DNA of 64,000 nt from Fennellomyces sp. T-0311. Its lineage: Eukaryota; Mucoromycota; Mucoromycetes; Mucorales; Lichtheimiaceae. Under the pieces are notes generated by a model that had not been told where the DNA came from, made no database searches, and worked only from the letters and a program-made list of their open reading frames with translations. Below, in pieces: positions 36,580 to 48,659 of this stretch; positions within the stretch are counted from its first letter, which is position 1, and each line of letters opens with the position of its first letter. The translations under genes were made by a program, and so were the position numbers. Where the stretch lies: contig JALLLT010000031.1 in assembly GCA_025266875.1 (NCBI GenBank), positions 186,001 through 250,000 of the forward strand, read 5' to 3'.

Positions 36580-37494
36580 TTATAATTGAAGAAGATCATG
36601 GAGCGCTTTAAGCTGACGCTGGTCCTCGGAAGATGGCAGTCGGTTCATAGGAATTTCCTGTACGGGTAACAGTGGTGATGACGGTGATGACAGCGGTGGT
36701 TGTGAACGAGTAGATGGTTGGGACGAAGGTGGATATAGCGGCGGTAATGACTGGCAAAAAGAGGCTGTGCTGGGCTGTGCAGGTGCTGCGTAGTAGGTTT
36801 CATAAGGAGGTGATGAATCTATAACCATGTCCTCATCCGAAGAAATTGGGGAAGAGGATAATGATGGTGGAGGCGAAGGAGGACAGGAAGGCTTGTTATG
36901 CATGGGCGGAGACGACATTGACGCTTGGCGCATGTTGTGAATGGTAGCTGAATGACCTCCGCTTGTGTCGAGTGGATTAAGCTCGGGATACAGTCCCTTG
37001 GGCACTACAATTTGGCTGAGCATCGGATCGGCTGAGGGTTGCTTGAGGCGGCCGGTGAGAACATCCGTCTTCGTATAATAGGAGATTAGATGCAGCTTTT
37101 GGTTTGCTGCGGTGCAGATAGAAAAACTTTGCTTAATCAAGCCGTCTTGTTTATATGAGCACGCAGCTGCTGCCTTGCTGCCGGCAGGTAATGTGGAGGA
37201 TGTCACTGATGACGATGATGTAGTTGACGAGCGGCGAGGTCGGCGTTTCGTATCGAGTTCCCGGTAAGTCAAAAAGCTGCCGAGAACACGGCTTGGGGAC
37301 CATGTTCGGCCGTCTGTCCATCGTCTCATTCCGGCTTCTCGCTCATCCCAAGCGAAAACGGAACCTGATCGAATATGGATACGTTCTTTTGTTGAAAGTC
37401 GACGCTGCACGCGGTCTAATTGACCTCTTCGACAGGCCTCAAAAATAATAAGAGCATCTTGTGGAGTCTTGATATAGCCGATATAAGTTTCCAT
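36580..37494 (-). CDS. WOPR-family (Gti1/Pac2) transcription factor
   Basis: A single intronless frame of 304 residues. The first half of the WOPR domain opens with TYIGYIKTPQDALIIFEACR, then SGSVFAWDEREAGMRRWTDGR and WSPSRVLGSFLTYREL. After a Ser/Thr-rich linker the second half reads LIKQSFSICTAANQKLHLISYYTKTD. The GMRRWTDGRxWSPSR motif is diagnostic for the Wor1/Ryp1/Gti1/Pac2 family. These DNA-binding proteins control morphology, dimorphic switching, sexual development and gluconate use in other fungi. The C-terminal half is Pro/Ser-rich and disordered, a likely activation region. The gene stands alone in an otherwise empty 17 kb. A TATA-like element lies 150 bp upstream. Which family member it is cannot be told from the sequence. 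Confidence 0.93.
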   Translation of the reverse strand: METYIGYIKTPQDALIIFEACRRGQLDRVQRRLSTKERIHIRSGSVFAWDEREAGMRRWTDGRTWSPSRVLGSFLTYRELDTKRRPRRSSTTSSSSVTSSTLPAGSKAAAACSYKQDGLIKQSFSICTAANQKLHLISYYTKTDVLTGRLKQPSADPMLSQIVVPKGLYPELNPLDTSGGHSATIHNMRQASMSSPPMHNKPSCPPSPPPSLSSSPISSDEDMVIDSSPPYETYYAAPAQPSTASFCQSLPPLYPPSSQPSTRSQPPLSSPSSPLLPVQEIPMNRLPSSEDQRQLKALHDLLQL

Positions 37495-37499
37495 AGCGT

Positions 37500-37625
37500 T
37501 GTGTTGCGAGGTAACTGAGAAAGAGTGAGTATGTGGCGGAAATGGAGAGAAAGAGAGAGGACAGAGAAAACAAGTGAGGGAGAGAGAGCGAAAGAGTTAA
37601 TGAGGAAAGAAAAAAGTGGGGGATA
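37500..37625 (-). promoter_or_regulatory. GA-rich (CT-rich on the coding strand) leader of the WOPR gene
   Basis: Strong purine bias on the plus strand (GAGAAAGAGAGAGG-type words) means a pyrimidine-rich leader for the leftward WOPR transcript. CT-rich tracts often precede fungal transcription starts. Confidence 0.5.
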
Positions 37626-37642
37626 CTGGCCAGCAGACCCTG

Positions 37643-37652
37643 CTATTTATAA
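37643..37652 (-). promoter_or_regulatory. TATA-like box of the WOPR gene
   Basis: On the minus strand the sequence reads CTCCTTTTATAAATAGCAGGG, with TATAAATA about 150 bp before the ATG at 37494. Confidence 0.55.
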
Positions 37653-40600
37653 AAGGAGAGTGATTTTTTTATGATCAACGTATCATCGCAAGGGACAAAA
37701 ATAAAAGCATCATGCATGCGATGCGCATTCTTGGCAGCAACTATACCTGGGGGGAGTGACACCAAAAGCTTTTAGCTGTTCCGAATCGGGCAAAATCTTG
37801 ATTCCCCATCCTTGTAGGAGTCGAGACCACACACACTATCTCGTTTAGAGTTTATAAATAAAAATGCTGGACTCCAAGACTAAAAAAGTCTTTTAAGAAG
37901 GGTGTATTAAAGTTCATGGGGCCGTGATTCTATAGCAGATAAATTATTATTTCTTCACAGATGCATGACACCACCCTAAACTATAATACCAGACACTCGG
38001 AAATGGCGGGAAAACAAAAAGTCTAGACTTTTGGAACATTAAAATGAAATAATCAAAATGAAAAAAGCGTGTTTACAGAAAAAGAAAAGCACATTCTTTA
38101 TTCTTTTCATCGGATATCTCATTCTTAAGAGTGTAGTAAACCGTCTTAACCTGGGCATGCAAAGGAATGTCCTCCCCCCTGCCAAATACTTGGGCCGTGG
38201 CTGTAGCCAACCCCTTTGGAACAACAATATCCATTCTTAAAGTGATCGAAGCTTTTCTCCGTTTGACCCCCAAATGAGTGTATTCCTATAATTACCAGCC
38301 ACTATCGGCCGGAAAAATAAGTTTTGTAAAGAGGGGCGTCGTCATTTAAACATAAATGCATGAATTCGGCAGTCGCCATTACAAAAAGCAATAAGACTCT
38401 CTTACTCCCAAGCCCCCAACTTCTCATTAGCACACATGACCAAAGCCAAACTTTATATGCATATAGTGCATCATGGGGCTATATACTCTCTTTTGTTCCT
38501 TGACACACAATAAAGTCAATATGTTATTGTGGATGCTTCCCGCACGATCACCTGAACCTATTTATTCTGGACTTTCTTATCCTATTTAACTAGTCGATAT
38601 GGAGCTCATCTTTTATTAGCTTGTCAAACTCAAGATTGGGTTACTCAATATTTGCCCTGTATATGTATTGCCTTGTGGTACCGTTGCACGCTTCTAACTT
38701 TCAGCACCGAACAGGTCCCACCCCCCAAATGAAGTCCCCCACGCAGCACACATGGAAAAGTCTAAATTTCATTGCCGATGACCGGCGGAGGAAAAAACGA
38801 AAAAAGGATCAACAACAAATGTCCAAAAGAGAGGCGAAACCTTAAACTTATTGGCATTATTTGATCATCAACCTTTTCTTTGTTCGTACCAAATGAAATT
38901 AGCCGGTTACTCCGGACCGGGGTGCTTGATTATCCTGGTTACCCATACCGAATTCTCCCGGTTGCGAAAGAAAAGGTAATCGCAATAATCATAAATAGAC
39001 ACAGTTTATGCTTACATTCGATGCACATGCAAGTTCATAAGCCTACACATCACTTGGCATCGCACGACAATAAAAAAGAACATGACCGAAAAATTTATTT
39101 CGCACCTTCCGTGTCACAATGAAAGACGGAGGCTCAATGAACCGACCGAAAAAGAATCTGGATACCCACACAGGCAAATTGTCTGAGCCATAATGACTAT
39201 TTCAAAATAGCTCCTCCCCCTACTTAATGATATTCCCACATCGGTACAACATAGTGCTTACACAGCAGTAATGATGCAAATGAATTGAATCCCATCTATG
39301 AAAGTTATGGCGTTAGAAACGAACCCTAATCGGGCCTTCCAGACTTTACAAGTAACCATATTAAGAAATGAAAAAATGATCGACGCGGCGACAAAAAAGC
39401 ATAGTTGCAGATAGCTTATAGCATTAAGCAACACGCGATTCACAGCAGGTCATACAAACAGCACTGTTCGGGCCTCCTCAAAGTGGTTCTGTCGCACCCA
39501 CAAGAACCTGCCGCGCTTCTGCTGCCTTTTGCCAAACCTAACCAAGTAAGCATACATGCTTAATTTCAGCATCCGCGGTGCAACCGGCTGACTTTTGATA
39601 CGATAACCTTACATGACATTACTGGGTCGAGCTTTTTCGGGTGTGCTAAGCATTCGATCATTCTTACGTTTCGAGATACCGTTTTTGTAGGTTTCACAAC
39701 GGCAGAAATAGCAACATTACTATCGCTGGGTAATTTTATGAAAAAAGGCTCGATTCTCAGCTCGATTTTAGCCCTTTTGCAAAAATAAGCCCCATTAAAT
39801 ACTTTGTCGTTAACCCTGCTATTGCTAGGCCACATGGCCGGTCTTTTGGTCCTATCGTGATTAAGCATGTCCCCTATACATATATGTACATGTCAATTGT
39901 TTTTATCACATGGTATCGTAGACTACGTTAAAGAAAGGCATTGTTGAGAATTTGTCACCATTTAAAGTTATGTGTGTCAGCTTTGTGTGACGCCCTTTAA
40001 ACGAGGCCCACCATGCGATCTTACGTCAGATACATGACCACCCCTTTCTTCCGCAAGCTTCTGTTTAAGTATTTTCTGTAAAAATAACTCACACCATCTT
40101 AACAATAATGTTCTATGAGAATCTGTAAAAAGTGACATTGATACCATAATTAACAATTGGGCTAACTTTACTGGCCCCATGCGCTCCTGACGGAGTGGAG
40201 AACATTAGATGGACGTTTATGAAGAGTAAATATTCTATGTAAACATATTAAAGTGTTCCACGCACTTCGAAAAATAACAGGGTTTACCGATTAAGCTACA
40301 TGTCATGGTGATCGAAATATGCGGGTCTAATTGTTCTCTGCGATTCTCCTTACGCTCCGTAATATTCTATTTCCTTGCAAAGAATTTCAACTTGAGCTAT
40401 CGGTTTAGCACAACAGGCCCCTGCAGGAAAAAATGCTTTCCAAAGTAATGTTTTGGGGGGTGTACACGCAACACCATGTTATTTACTATCCTTATTACCC
40501 GCCTTTTTATATTTCAATTCTGACTAGGAACAGGTTATTATATAATCCTTTAATAACTCCTTTCTTTTCCCATTCCTCCTTCTTGCTGCTGTACATGTGA

Positions 40601-43389
40601 TATCACTTATTAGCTACTCGTATTATAATACAGCCTGCACATACTTTCTTGCTTATTTCAAGCATTACTATTCTAAGAAAAAGTGTGGGGTAAAAGCCCG
40701 CGCGATGACTATTGGTAAGTAGGCTACCGTCCGGAAGTAACGCAGGGATTCCTAATCCCTTCTCCCCATGGCCGACCGCGCGTCGAAACGCCAGTACCCA
40801 TGGTGCATGGGCTCGTGTTGTCTACATGGTGTTACTTAGTACTACTTTGAACGTTATTATCCCTTTTGTCATAAGAATTTTTCCGGTCGTTTAGTTTACA
40901 AGGTGTGAGATACGCGACGATCCTTGCAATTGAGACGATACATTACGTCAAGAATGCGATTCCACTTAAATATCGATGCCTCAACAATGTTCGGCGTCAT
41001 TTGAATGCTCTAATACCTGTAAAGTGGTTGCTTCTCCTACGAATCTTTAGGGGTTTAAATGAAGCTCGATTGAGTAACGGACTGGCTGAGGAGGCACACA
41101 GCTCGAGGCCCGGTGACCCATCCAACTCCCCTCTCTTCCATCTTTGAGAAAAGACCGGCTTTGTTACCTTAATTATTTTAGGATTTTCAGGAAGTCGGTG
41201 CTTCTGAAAGCATGCATCGTTGAGGTTTCCAGGGTATCGGCGCTTCTGAAACCCTGAATCCACTCACGAACGAATTCGGAATCACGACAATTTGCCTGCT
41301 TTATCTGATACACGATATAGTTTTCGTACATCCAAACCTAGTGCATTCTGGATTACGTTGCCCTTTTTTATCGAGAATGTAAACTGAACTGCTGATTACG
41401 CTCCCTGCGTATGGGGAGTACCTACGTTTTGAACCCTCAGAGCAGGGAACCACGCTTTTCACCTAAAAAAGAACTTTCCTATACGTTCCCATTAAAATGC
41501 TAATATCGATGGCCTTTGCGTATTCTTACTTTATGGGTCATTAACGGGTTTTTTGGCCACTATTGAATAAGATACAAGAAGTTAGGCATCCTTTTAACAC
41601 GGATCCTGAAATCGTCAAGGCTGAATATCTTTACTCAAACTCAATCCCGTCGATTATCAAGAACTTTGGCGGTTTTGGAGGGTTGCTGCCTGTTGTTTAC
41701 TTATCTTGCATACATGGTACATTACGATTAAATCGATGCACCTTCTCTAATGATGAAAAATGATGAGAACGTGGTTAGGCACAGATGATAATAAATATAA
41801 CTACGCCAAGCATATATTTTGATAAAAACCAGCTACTACATCGATGAAATAGGCGATAGTATCAGATAAAGCATAGAAGTAAATAATCAGATATAGTTAT
41901 ACTATTGCTAAGTTTATGTAGCTTGTAATAGCATTCAAGTGGTCAGAGGTTACATTTTGTAAATGGAACTACTACTAATTTGCTTTCATGATAAAGTGAA
42001 CGTTGTTCCCTATCTACAATCAGTAATAAAGTACAGATTGCTAGTAAAACAGTCGTGATTTACACCGCATTCCAATTGATGCAAACATTATGTATGTGGC
42101 GATCATTCCAACGACTGGGGCTACGAATATTTTGCTTACGTCTCTTCCAGATCTTGAGGACCTAGAGCACACTCTGTTACTCTGGGTATACGTACAAGCA
42201 CTGGGCTTTTTCTAGGGATATCAATTCCTTCTGCTACTTAAAGGAGTGCTTATGTTCTCATTCTGCATATCGTTACGGAAACAGACATGGCTTAAACCAA
42301 TATATCCCAGGACTTTCCAAACCGTATATCTCTTTATTTGTTATGATTGCATCGCCGCTGTGGCTACTTGGTATTTGCTAACTTTTTTTGTTGTATTGAA
42401 AGTATACACCTGATATCTAGGCAAACAAAAGCACATCACCGTTTAAAGGAGTACGGTACGATCGCTAGCAGCTATTGAATTTGTAGAGCGCCCCTTTCCA
42501 AGCGTCCAAACTACCAAAGGGTTAAGGCCAACGAAGCGGCAAAGCCCGACTACATTTTATCGCATATCACGCGGAAAGTTTAAGGGGGATGGTCGATGAG
42601 GAGGTAGAATTGGGTTGGTGCACAACGATCACTTTCTTACTCAATTGGAAGCTGTCAGCCTTGCTTTAAAAGTATACTACAGCATATATAGTATATGACA
42701 GAATCCTTCTTGCTAATTATGAATAAATCAGATGCTGGTTCTCGTTGTGGTGTAACTAGATTATGCCTCGACCGGACAAACAAGAAGAAAGGGAAATTCG
42801 TCTCATGCACGACAATGCATGCTATACAGTTACTTTGGTTCCCATGATCGCTAATACAGGCGATCGTAGGGAGTTTTGACGCATCACTTAGGTCATCGGG
42901 CCTATGTACTATAGAAGTTAAAAACATAGTTATACATCTAGCATCAACACTTTTATAATACTTCATTTATCACTTTAAGCCAGAGCTTGAAAACATATAT
43001 TTATTTACTTTTGGAAGTGCCTTCTGATATAATACTATAATCATTCGGTGAATTCCTTGAGCTTTTCGATACTTCATGCTAGTTACGATATATAAAGAAT
43101 ACGGTATGTGTGTCATTCGTAACATGGACGGAGGAGGAAAATCGAAAAAAAAAGCTATTGGTAGCCGAACCGTAAAGCAAGATGCGATGAGTACTTCCAC
43201 ACAATTATTATATGTGGCAATCGAAGGATACTATGCTGTGGTTCCTCGATCCACACAAGAGGTCATTTCTGCGCAAGCCAACTGCATCCTATGGAGGAAA
43301 ATCTGCGAGGTTTTATTTCTTTTCAACAGGAAGTGTTTGGCGCTGCTCTATCGATCGAAAACTATATACTGACTTTTCGATCATCACAC
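37653..43389. other. AT-rich region upstream of the WOPR gene, no convincing gene
   Basis: No frame with a recognisable domain. Weak points of note are a minus-strand frame at 38073-38273 with coding-like composition, a pair of imperfect repeats around 41180-41255 (TCGGTGCTTCTGAAAGC / TCGGCGCTTCTGAAACC), and a small plus-strand frame at 42117-42215. The part next to the WOPR gene probably carries its regulatory DNA. Confidence 0.45.
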
Positions 43390-44466
43390 TAAGGCTTGCA
43401 ACGGGCGTGGACTGACGGTCTTCGGACATATCGGTCGGTCCATACCCAAGGACCCGAAGTCCGTCGGTCTATGAGCAAGACTGCTAGACCGAGCCCGAAA
43501 AAGCTTGGACCGTCCGACATTGTGTCTGGGATGGAGTTACAAAGGCGTGATGACTAACCCAGATCAAGCTTCTTTGATGGGCAACCTTTCATCTCCAAAC
43601 GTGTATTCGACAGTATTAATTCCTTGATTCTTCGTAGAATAGCAGAATTTTTTTTTTTTTTGTATTTTATTGGGTCGGGGAGTGGAAACATCGCCCGGTA
43701 AATTGAAAAGGAAAACATAAAGATAGACTAATCTACGTCCTGGGACTCTATAGCCTCCGGTAGAATAGCAGAAAACCAACTTGTAAATTTCCCTCTTCTT
43801 TCCTCCGCTCATCGTGACGTGGTCTGAAACAAAACTCGACGCTTTAAGCGCGCCTAAAAAGATCCAGCTCAAGTTTGTTCATACTGAACATGATTAAGAT
43901 GCAAAGCATAAATGTTCGCTATAAAACTTCAGGTTTTTCTTTTAGAGACAAAGTACAATTATTTTGGCAGCTGGCAAAAAATCAGATAGTGCTGTGGCAA
44001 CATTCGCTTCTCTTGGTTCATTTTTCGTTACGCGATCAGATCTCTACTTCTGCACCATTACAGTTAATGAGATAGTAAACGCGATCATAACAAAAAGGCG
44101 CCTCAGAGCACCTGGCAAAGCAAGCAGTCTGGAGTGCCTTAGTTATTTATTTCTGTGGCAACATATATTTCTCTTATTTCCTTTACTCAATCTGTTCAGC
44201 CATACTGCATCGTTTTTTGGCAACAATGTAACACAGTCAAATGACTGTATTAAATTTGGGGAGGTTTACGTATGTATTGCTTCTTTTAAGTGAGTTTCTG
44301 ATTAATATTATACATTATAAATGCTCCTGCGCCCGACGGTCGGTCATGTTTTCGGGACCGTGCCCGTTCGGGCATCTCTATTCGGGCGAGTATCCGTAAT
44401 CAAATACCGTAAATATCAGTCCTACGCGGTCGGTCCCCGATCTGCCTGACCGAATTGTAAGCCCTA
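43390..44466. mobile_element. Probable non-autonomous hAT-like element
   Basis: Two GC-rich patches stand out in AT-rich DNA. They face each other. The left edge reads TAAGGCTTGCAA and the right edge, read from the opposite strand, TAGGGCTTACAA, so 10 of 12 positions match as a terminal inverted repeat. Inside each end lie repeated CGGTCGGTC, CGGGACCG and GCCCGAACGGGC-type words, the subterminal pattern typical of hAT elements. The interior of about 750 bp is AT-rich, with short frames (up to about 109 codons) that show no transposase motif. The expected 8-bp target duplication is not conserved (CATCACAC against CAAAGTGC), so the copy is old or the ends are misplaced. Confidence 0.5.
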
Positions 44467-45530
44467 CAAAGTGCCTTGAATAACAATGTAATTTTATCGG
44501 AGCACAACCTTACAAAAGGTTACATCTGCAAGTAAAGTAATTCTTTAATCGTTTTATATGTCATATCCCCAAATACCCAAAAAAAGTACACTGTCATGTA
44601 TTTTGTTGGAATAAAAGGTTACATTTGCTGCGGGCTACTGCGGTACAGTGCAGCCTTATGAAAGGCTGTCTGTACGCACAAAGTAAAACTTTAGCTTTTG
44701 ATCTGCTCTTGTAATTAGCAATGAGATTGACCGGTATGCGGCGTAAAAGCTGTCGCTGTCGTAGCCATTCTGGCAGCTTCCTTGCATTTCTCTTTTTGGA
44801 TAAGTCGTTCGTGATGCCTCTTCGTTGCACAGCAACGCGCTATTGCACGAATATTACTCACAACCCATCCATCTGTGGTATCGCTCAATTGAAGAAGGCT
44901 TTCAAAATGACGAGACCAAATATAAGATCATGTTTTATTGAGGAAGACTATCCTCTATTTATAATGATGATGGGTCGGAACGGAGAAGGTGAATACTTTT
45001 CTATCAGAGCCGAATCCGTGTTATCGCCGTAATTCCTAATGGCCATACTGCGTTATTACGAAGGAGCGGATAATCATGCAGAGACTGAGTTAACGTGAAT
45101 GGTCTTTCTTGAAGTCTGAACCCAGATCAAGGTCTCACTGACGATAAACCAGTGAACGGGCCAATAGATAACTGTGCAGTTGTTGATGTCGAAATAAAAG
45201 AACGGATGTAACAAAGGCTGAGATGGAAAGGCATGTAGACAATGGATGACTGGTATGTCAGGATACGGTACCATCCCTTCCGGACCACAGCATAACTCAC
45301 ATACATTCACCTTGTTGCCCACATTACTCACATCATAGTCATTACATGCATTATTACAGATAGCACTTTATTAGTTAGAACATATAAATATCCCCATAGA
45401 CAAAAAGCAATAAGCGCATCTATCTACTTCTCTCTCGAAGCTTTTTTCTGTTATTAACCACAGATCTATCCGCCAAAAAGTAACACGACATATACACTAC
45501 ACCGAGAGTATACAAAAATGTATACTTTGA
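44467..45530. other. Intergenic, no gene seen
   Basis: Only short, motif-free frames are present (for example 44721-45032). Nothing connects them to the element on the left or to the tRNA on the right. Confidence 0.45.
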
Positions 45531-45603
45531 AGGACCCACCGTGATTCGAACACGGGACCAGAAGATCTGCAATCTTCCACTCTAGCCACTGAGTTATAAG
45601 TCC
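45531..45603 (-). tRNA. tRNA-Cys (anticodon GCA)
   Basis: The minus strand folds into a full cloverleaf of 73 nt. The acceptor stem pairs GGACTTA with TGGGTCC (two G-U pairs), the D stem pairs ACTC with GAGT, the anticodon stem pairs GAAGA with TCTTC, and the T stem pairs CCGTG with CACGG around TTCGAAT. The anticodon loop TTGCAGA gives GCA, reading UGC and UGU. The discriminator base is U, the usual identity element of tRNA-Cys. No intron is present. Confidence 0.93.
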
Positions 45604-46158
45604 TTCTTGTTTATTAGGAGCTTTATATAATATACATTGATATTAAAAACAAAAAATATTGTTATTTATAAACATTTTTATATCCACAAGATAGAGTAAA
45701 ATTAGTTCTAATATGTAACAAAATTTGAGGTATTGTATATTCAAATGAGAAGGAGGGGAAATGTGATTTTGTAATAAATAAATTTTGAAAAATATTTCAA
45801 AAAAGCTTAAAAAATATTAAAAAATTCTGATTGGTTGACATTAATTTCAAGCAATAATTACAATATTATGCTGGATCAATCTATGATAATCAGCATAGTA
45901 AATATGCTAGAAAACAACTGACTGATGTATTTATTGGTTTTATTTTTAAAAGGTTTCATCTCAAAGAAAAGCATATTATTATGCTGAAGCCATACAAAAA
46001 CTAACGATCATTTTTCAAGCTTTGAAGTTTCAACTAGTTGCCCAGTTACACAAATACAAATGACTACCATTGTTGTTGTTTTGTAAGTAGTCTACTACAA
46101 CTCTTTCCCTTTCTTTTTCTTACGAACAAACCAATTCCATTCCTTTTTCACAAACACC
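45604..46158. promoter_or_regulatory. AT-rich upstream region of the Scp1-like gene
   Basis: Very AT-rich. An inverted CCAAT box (GATTGGT) lies near 45830 and a pyrimidine-rich leader occurs just before the ATG at 46159. No coding frame is evident. Confidence 0.45.
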
Positions 46159-47060
46159 ATGGCTCCATTGTTCGGCATTGATCGTGGTAAGTCGTGGTAC
46201 TAATAAAAGTGCAAACATGTTCAACTAATTTGTCAAAAGAAATCCATCGCAAAATTCAATCAAAGTACTCGGTAGAGCTTGAGGACGAAGCTCGCGAATA
46301 CATTGAAGACGTCATTGGTGAGACTTTTCCCAGTAAAGATTTCCACGCAAGCTTGAAAGACGGTGTCATTCTCTGCAAGTATGATTTTTTTCTTTATCTG
46401 AAACAGTCGGGTTGGGCTCCTTATAACGTTCTGTTCCTGGTAGGATGATTGGAAAGCTCGTTCCTGGGGAGGGCAAGTACAAGGAATCCAAGATTCCATT
46501 TATGCAGGTAAGGTAACGATTGATCAAAGTTTGCGCTTTATTAAGCATACAAAATTAGATGGAGAACATTTCCAAGTTCCTCGCTGGTGCCGAGAAACTG
46601 GGTGTGCCGAAGCACGATATGTTCCAGACCGTCGATTTGTATGAAAAGAAGAACATGACGCAGGTAGTAAAGGGCTGTAAGTCATAAAAAAGTAGGCACA
46701 TTATATTTACCTTATATTATCAAGGTCGTTGACGCTATCTTTGCTGTCTCACGCTACGCATACAAAGCAGGTGCTTGGTCTACGGTATGGTTTTCGAACA
46801 GTTGAATGATCCCATATTGAAATTGTATCATAGTTTTTGGGACCCAAGCTTGCCGAGAAGCACGAGGTCGTGTTTAGCCAGGAGAAGTTGAACGCTAGCA
46901 AGGGCATGTTCAACACGTTCCAGTACGGCTACAATAAGGGTGCAAACCAGGTAAGCAAGAACGAAACTAATGGAAACACCCCTTGATTGCTAATGGCCTC
47001 AAATAGTCTGGAATCATCTTTGGTGCTCGTCGTGAGATCTCGAATAGCCGTGCCAACTAA
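46159..47060 (+). CDS. SCP1: Calponin-homology actin-binding protein, Scp1/transgelin type
   Basis: Seven exons (46159-46186, 46240-46378, 46444-46507, 46559-46663, 46725-46784, 46834-46950, 47007-47060) join in phase to give 188 residues. A single CH domain spans about residues 20-135: ASLKDGVILCKMIGKLVPG, FMQMENISKFLAGAEKLGVP, FQTVDLYEKKNMTQVVDAIFAVSRYA. The tail holds one calponin-like repeat (GANQSGIIFGARREI). That domain order and size match yeast Scp1 and animal transgelin/SM22, which bind and bundle actin filaments. The start MAPLFGIDREIHRKIQSKY fits the family. The 3' end converges on the PI-PLC-like gene with 86 bp between stops. Confidence 0.95.
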
Positions 47061-47146
47061 ACCGTGAAGCTGTGGGATTACTCCTTGCGTACCATTAGTT
47101 CACAATTCACATGCTGTGCAGTTATATAATAAATATTCTTGTCCTT

Positions 47147-48313
47147 TTATTTGTAAATGCCGTTGGCAACTGCAAGAGCAAGAATACTGAAAGCGTAAAA
47201 TACAGGTTCGATTCGACCGCCAGCGGATGTGATATTGTCAATCAGTACATGCGATATTGGACGACTTGGGAGCAGGCGATCGCGCACATCCTCCAACGTG
47301 TTTCCAGATCCTGACTTTGCCTTGGGGGTGCCCTGTTTGGTGTCAGCACTGTCTATGATTGGTGATGATACTCCATTGAGCGCCGCCACATAATCTAACG
47401 TTGCCCCTTGTTCGTAAAAATCGACCTCAATGAAATTGGGCTTCCTTTTAAATGTTTCCGAGCATTCGGTGACATGTTTCTCCAAGGGTTGACCGTTGGT
47501 GTTCGCAGCCTTGTCGCGTTGAGGAACTTCGATCTTCATTCCAAGTTGTATCACACCGTACAAAAAGTGATTCACAACGTACATCATACCATCCGTGCTT
47601 TCCAGACTAGCAGGCCGATCAACAACACAATTGAATGCATCAATGTTGGTATTATCGTAGGGAGTTTCAAACACATTAGCGAATTCATCCATCAACCTAT
47701 TTTCCTCCTTAGTCGAGCATTTTTTCTACAATATTACTAAAATACAATACCATGGTGTGGACAATGGATCTGCTCCTGAATCGACAAAATTGACTAGTCG
47801 CTTTCCTGAATCGATCATCTCTTTCAATGTCGGCCACGGTGATCCTTCCTCGAATGTGTAAATGTAGGGCATGATGGAACTGGCCTGATACGCAGACGCT
47901 ATATATCGATTCTCCAGATTATACAAATTGTTCCAGAAGATGGTAACGACTTCTCCCGGATTCTCTTTCAGCCACGCGGCGATTTGGTTGAGTGTATCAA
48001 CTGCGCTCCCGGCATCAAGGATCGTACAACTCGTGTGGCATAGGTGGAGACTACGTGGATCATCTTTGTTTTTAACGAACTCGGGTAAAACAGCTGAAAA
48101 CTTGAGTCCGCGGACACCCTTGTTGAGTTGCTGAAGGATTGGCTCATTTTGCGTTGCTGCAACGTTATCGCCATGTGCGTACGAGTCGTGCGTTATCAGA
48201 TATGTCACCTCGTTGTATGTGCGGCTGCATAGAGATTCGTGACCATTGCATAAAGTGCCCAAGACAAAGCGAGGAAGAAAGACTAAGATGGCAAATGCAG
48301 AAAAGCGAACCAT
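47147..48313 (-). CDS. Secreted or GPI-anchored PI-PLC-like phosphodiesterase
   Basis: Two exons (48313-47751 and 47696-47147, minus strand) give 370 residues. The protein begins with a signal peptide (MVRFSAFAILVFLPRFVLG). It then has the X-domain-type core: EVTYLITHDSYAHGDN with the first catalytic-type His, GVRGLKFSA, LHLCHTSC, NPGEVVTIFWNNL, PYIYTFEEGSPWPTL and GKRLVNFVDSGAD. After the intron it continues ETPYDNTNIDAFNCVVDRP. The C-terminus ends with a hydrophobic segment (FYAFSILALAVANGIYK) that could direct GPI anchoring. Fungal relatives are extracellular PLC-like phosphodiesterases of unproven substrate. The intron was set so that TGG is rebuilt at the joint; two other acceptors lead to stops. 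Confidence 0.87.
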
Positions 48314-48659
48314 TTGACTCCAAACCGTGAAGCAAAATCGATACCATTATTATATAGTAAAAGGCAAGTCGTTTTTACAACAGCGAGGAATTTAGATATT
48401 TTTTCCTGGTACGATCCTCCAGTATATCTCCTTTTTCTACCCTAGTAGCTGATCACTTTGTTTCCCTTGCATGTCATAAAGTCAACAAGAGCATTACTGC
48501 CTATGGCAGCTACAAGAATGATGCGAAAATGGACTTGCCGACTTGGATCCGGCAATGCTCCGACATCAAACGTCTGGCATTGCAATTCCGCCATTTGGAA
48601 AATGTGTGTCAACTCCGGATTTATCTTTTATCTTTTTCTTTTTGTTTACTTGATAATTG

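Noticed and set aside
40680..40790. tRNA-like or SINE-like hairpin sequence with GGGATTCCTAATCCC
   Set aside because: No complete cloverleaf could be drawn; the T-arm and acceptor stem do not pair.
42117..42215. Frame reading SLPDLEDLEHTLLLWV, reminiscent of a pogo-type transposase helix
   Set aside because: It spans only about 30 codons before a stop, with no DDE motif or terminal repeats nearby.
43076..43372. 98-codon plus-strand frame next to the hAT-like element
   Set aside because: A short Lys-rich stretch is the only feature; no transposase or zinc-finger pattern is visible.
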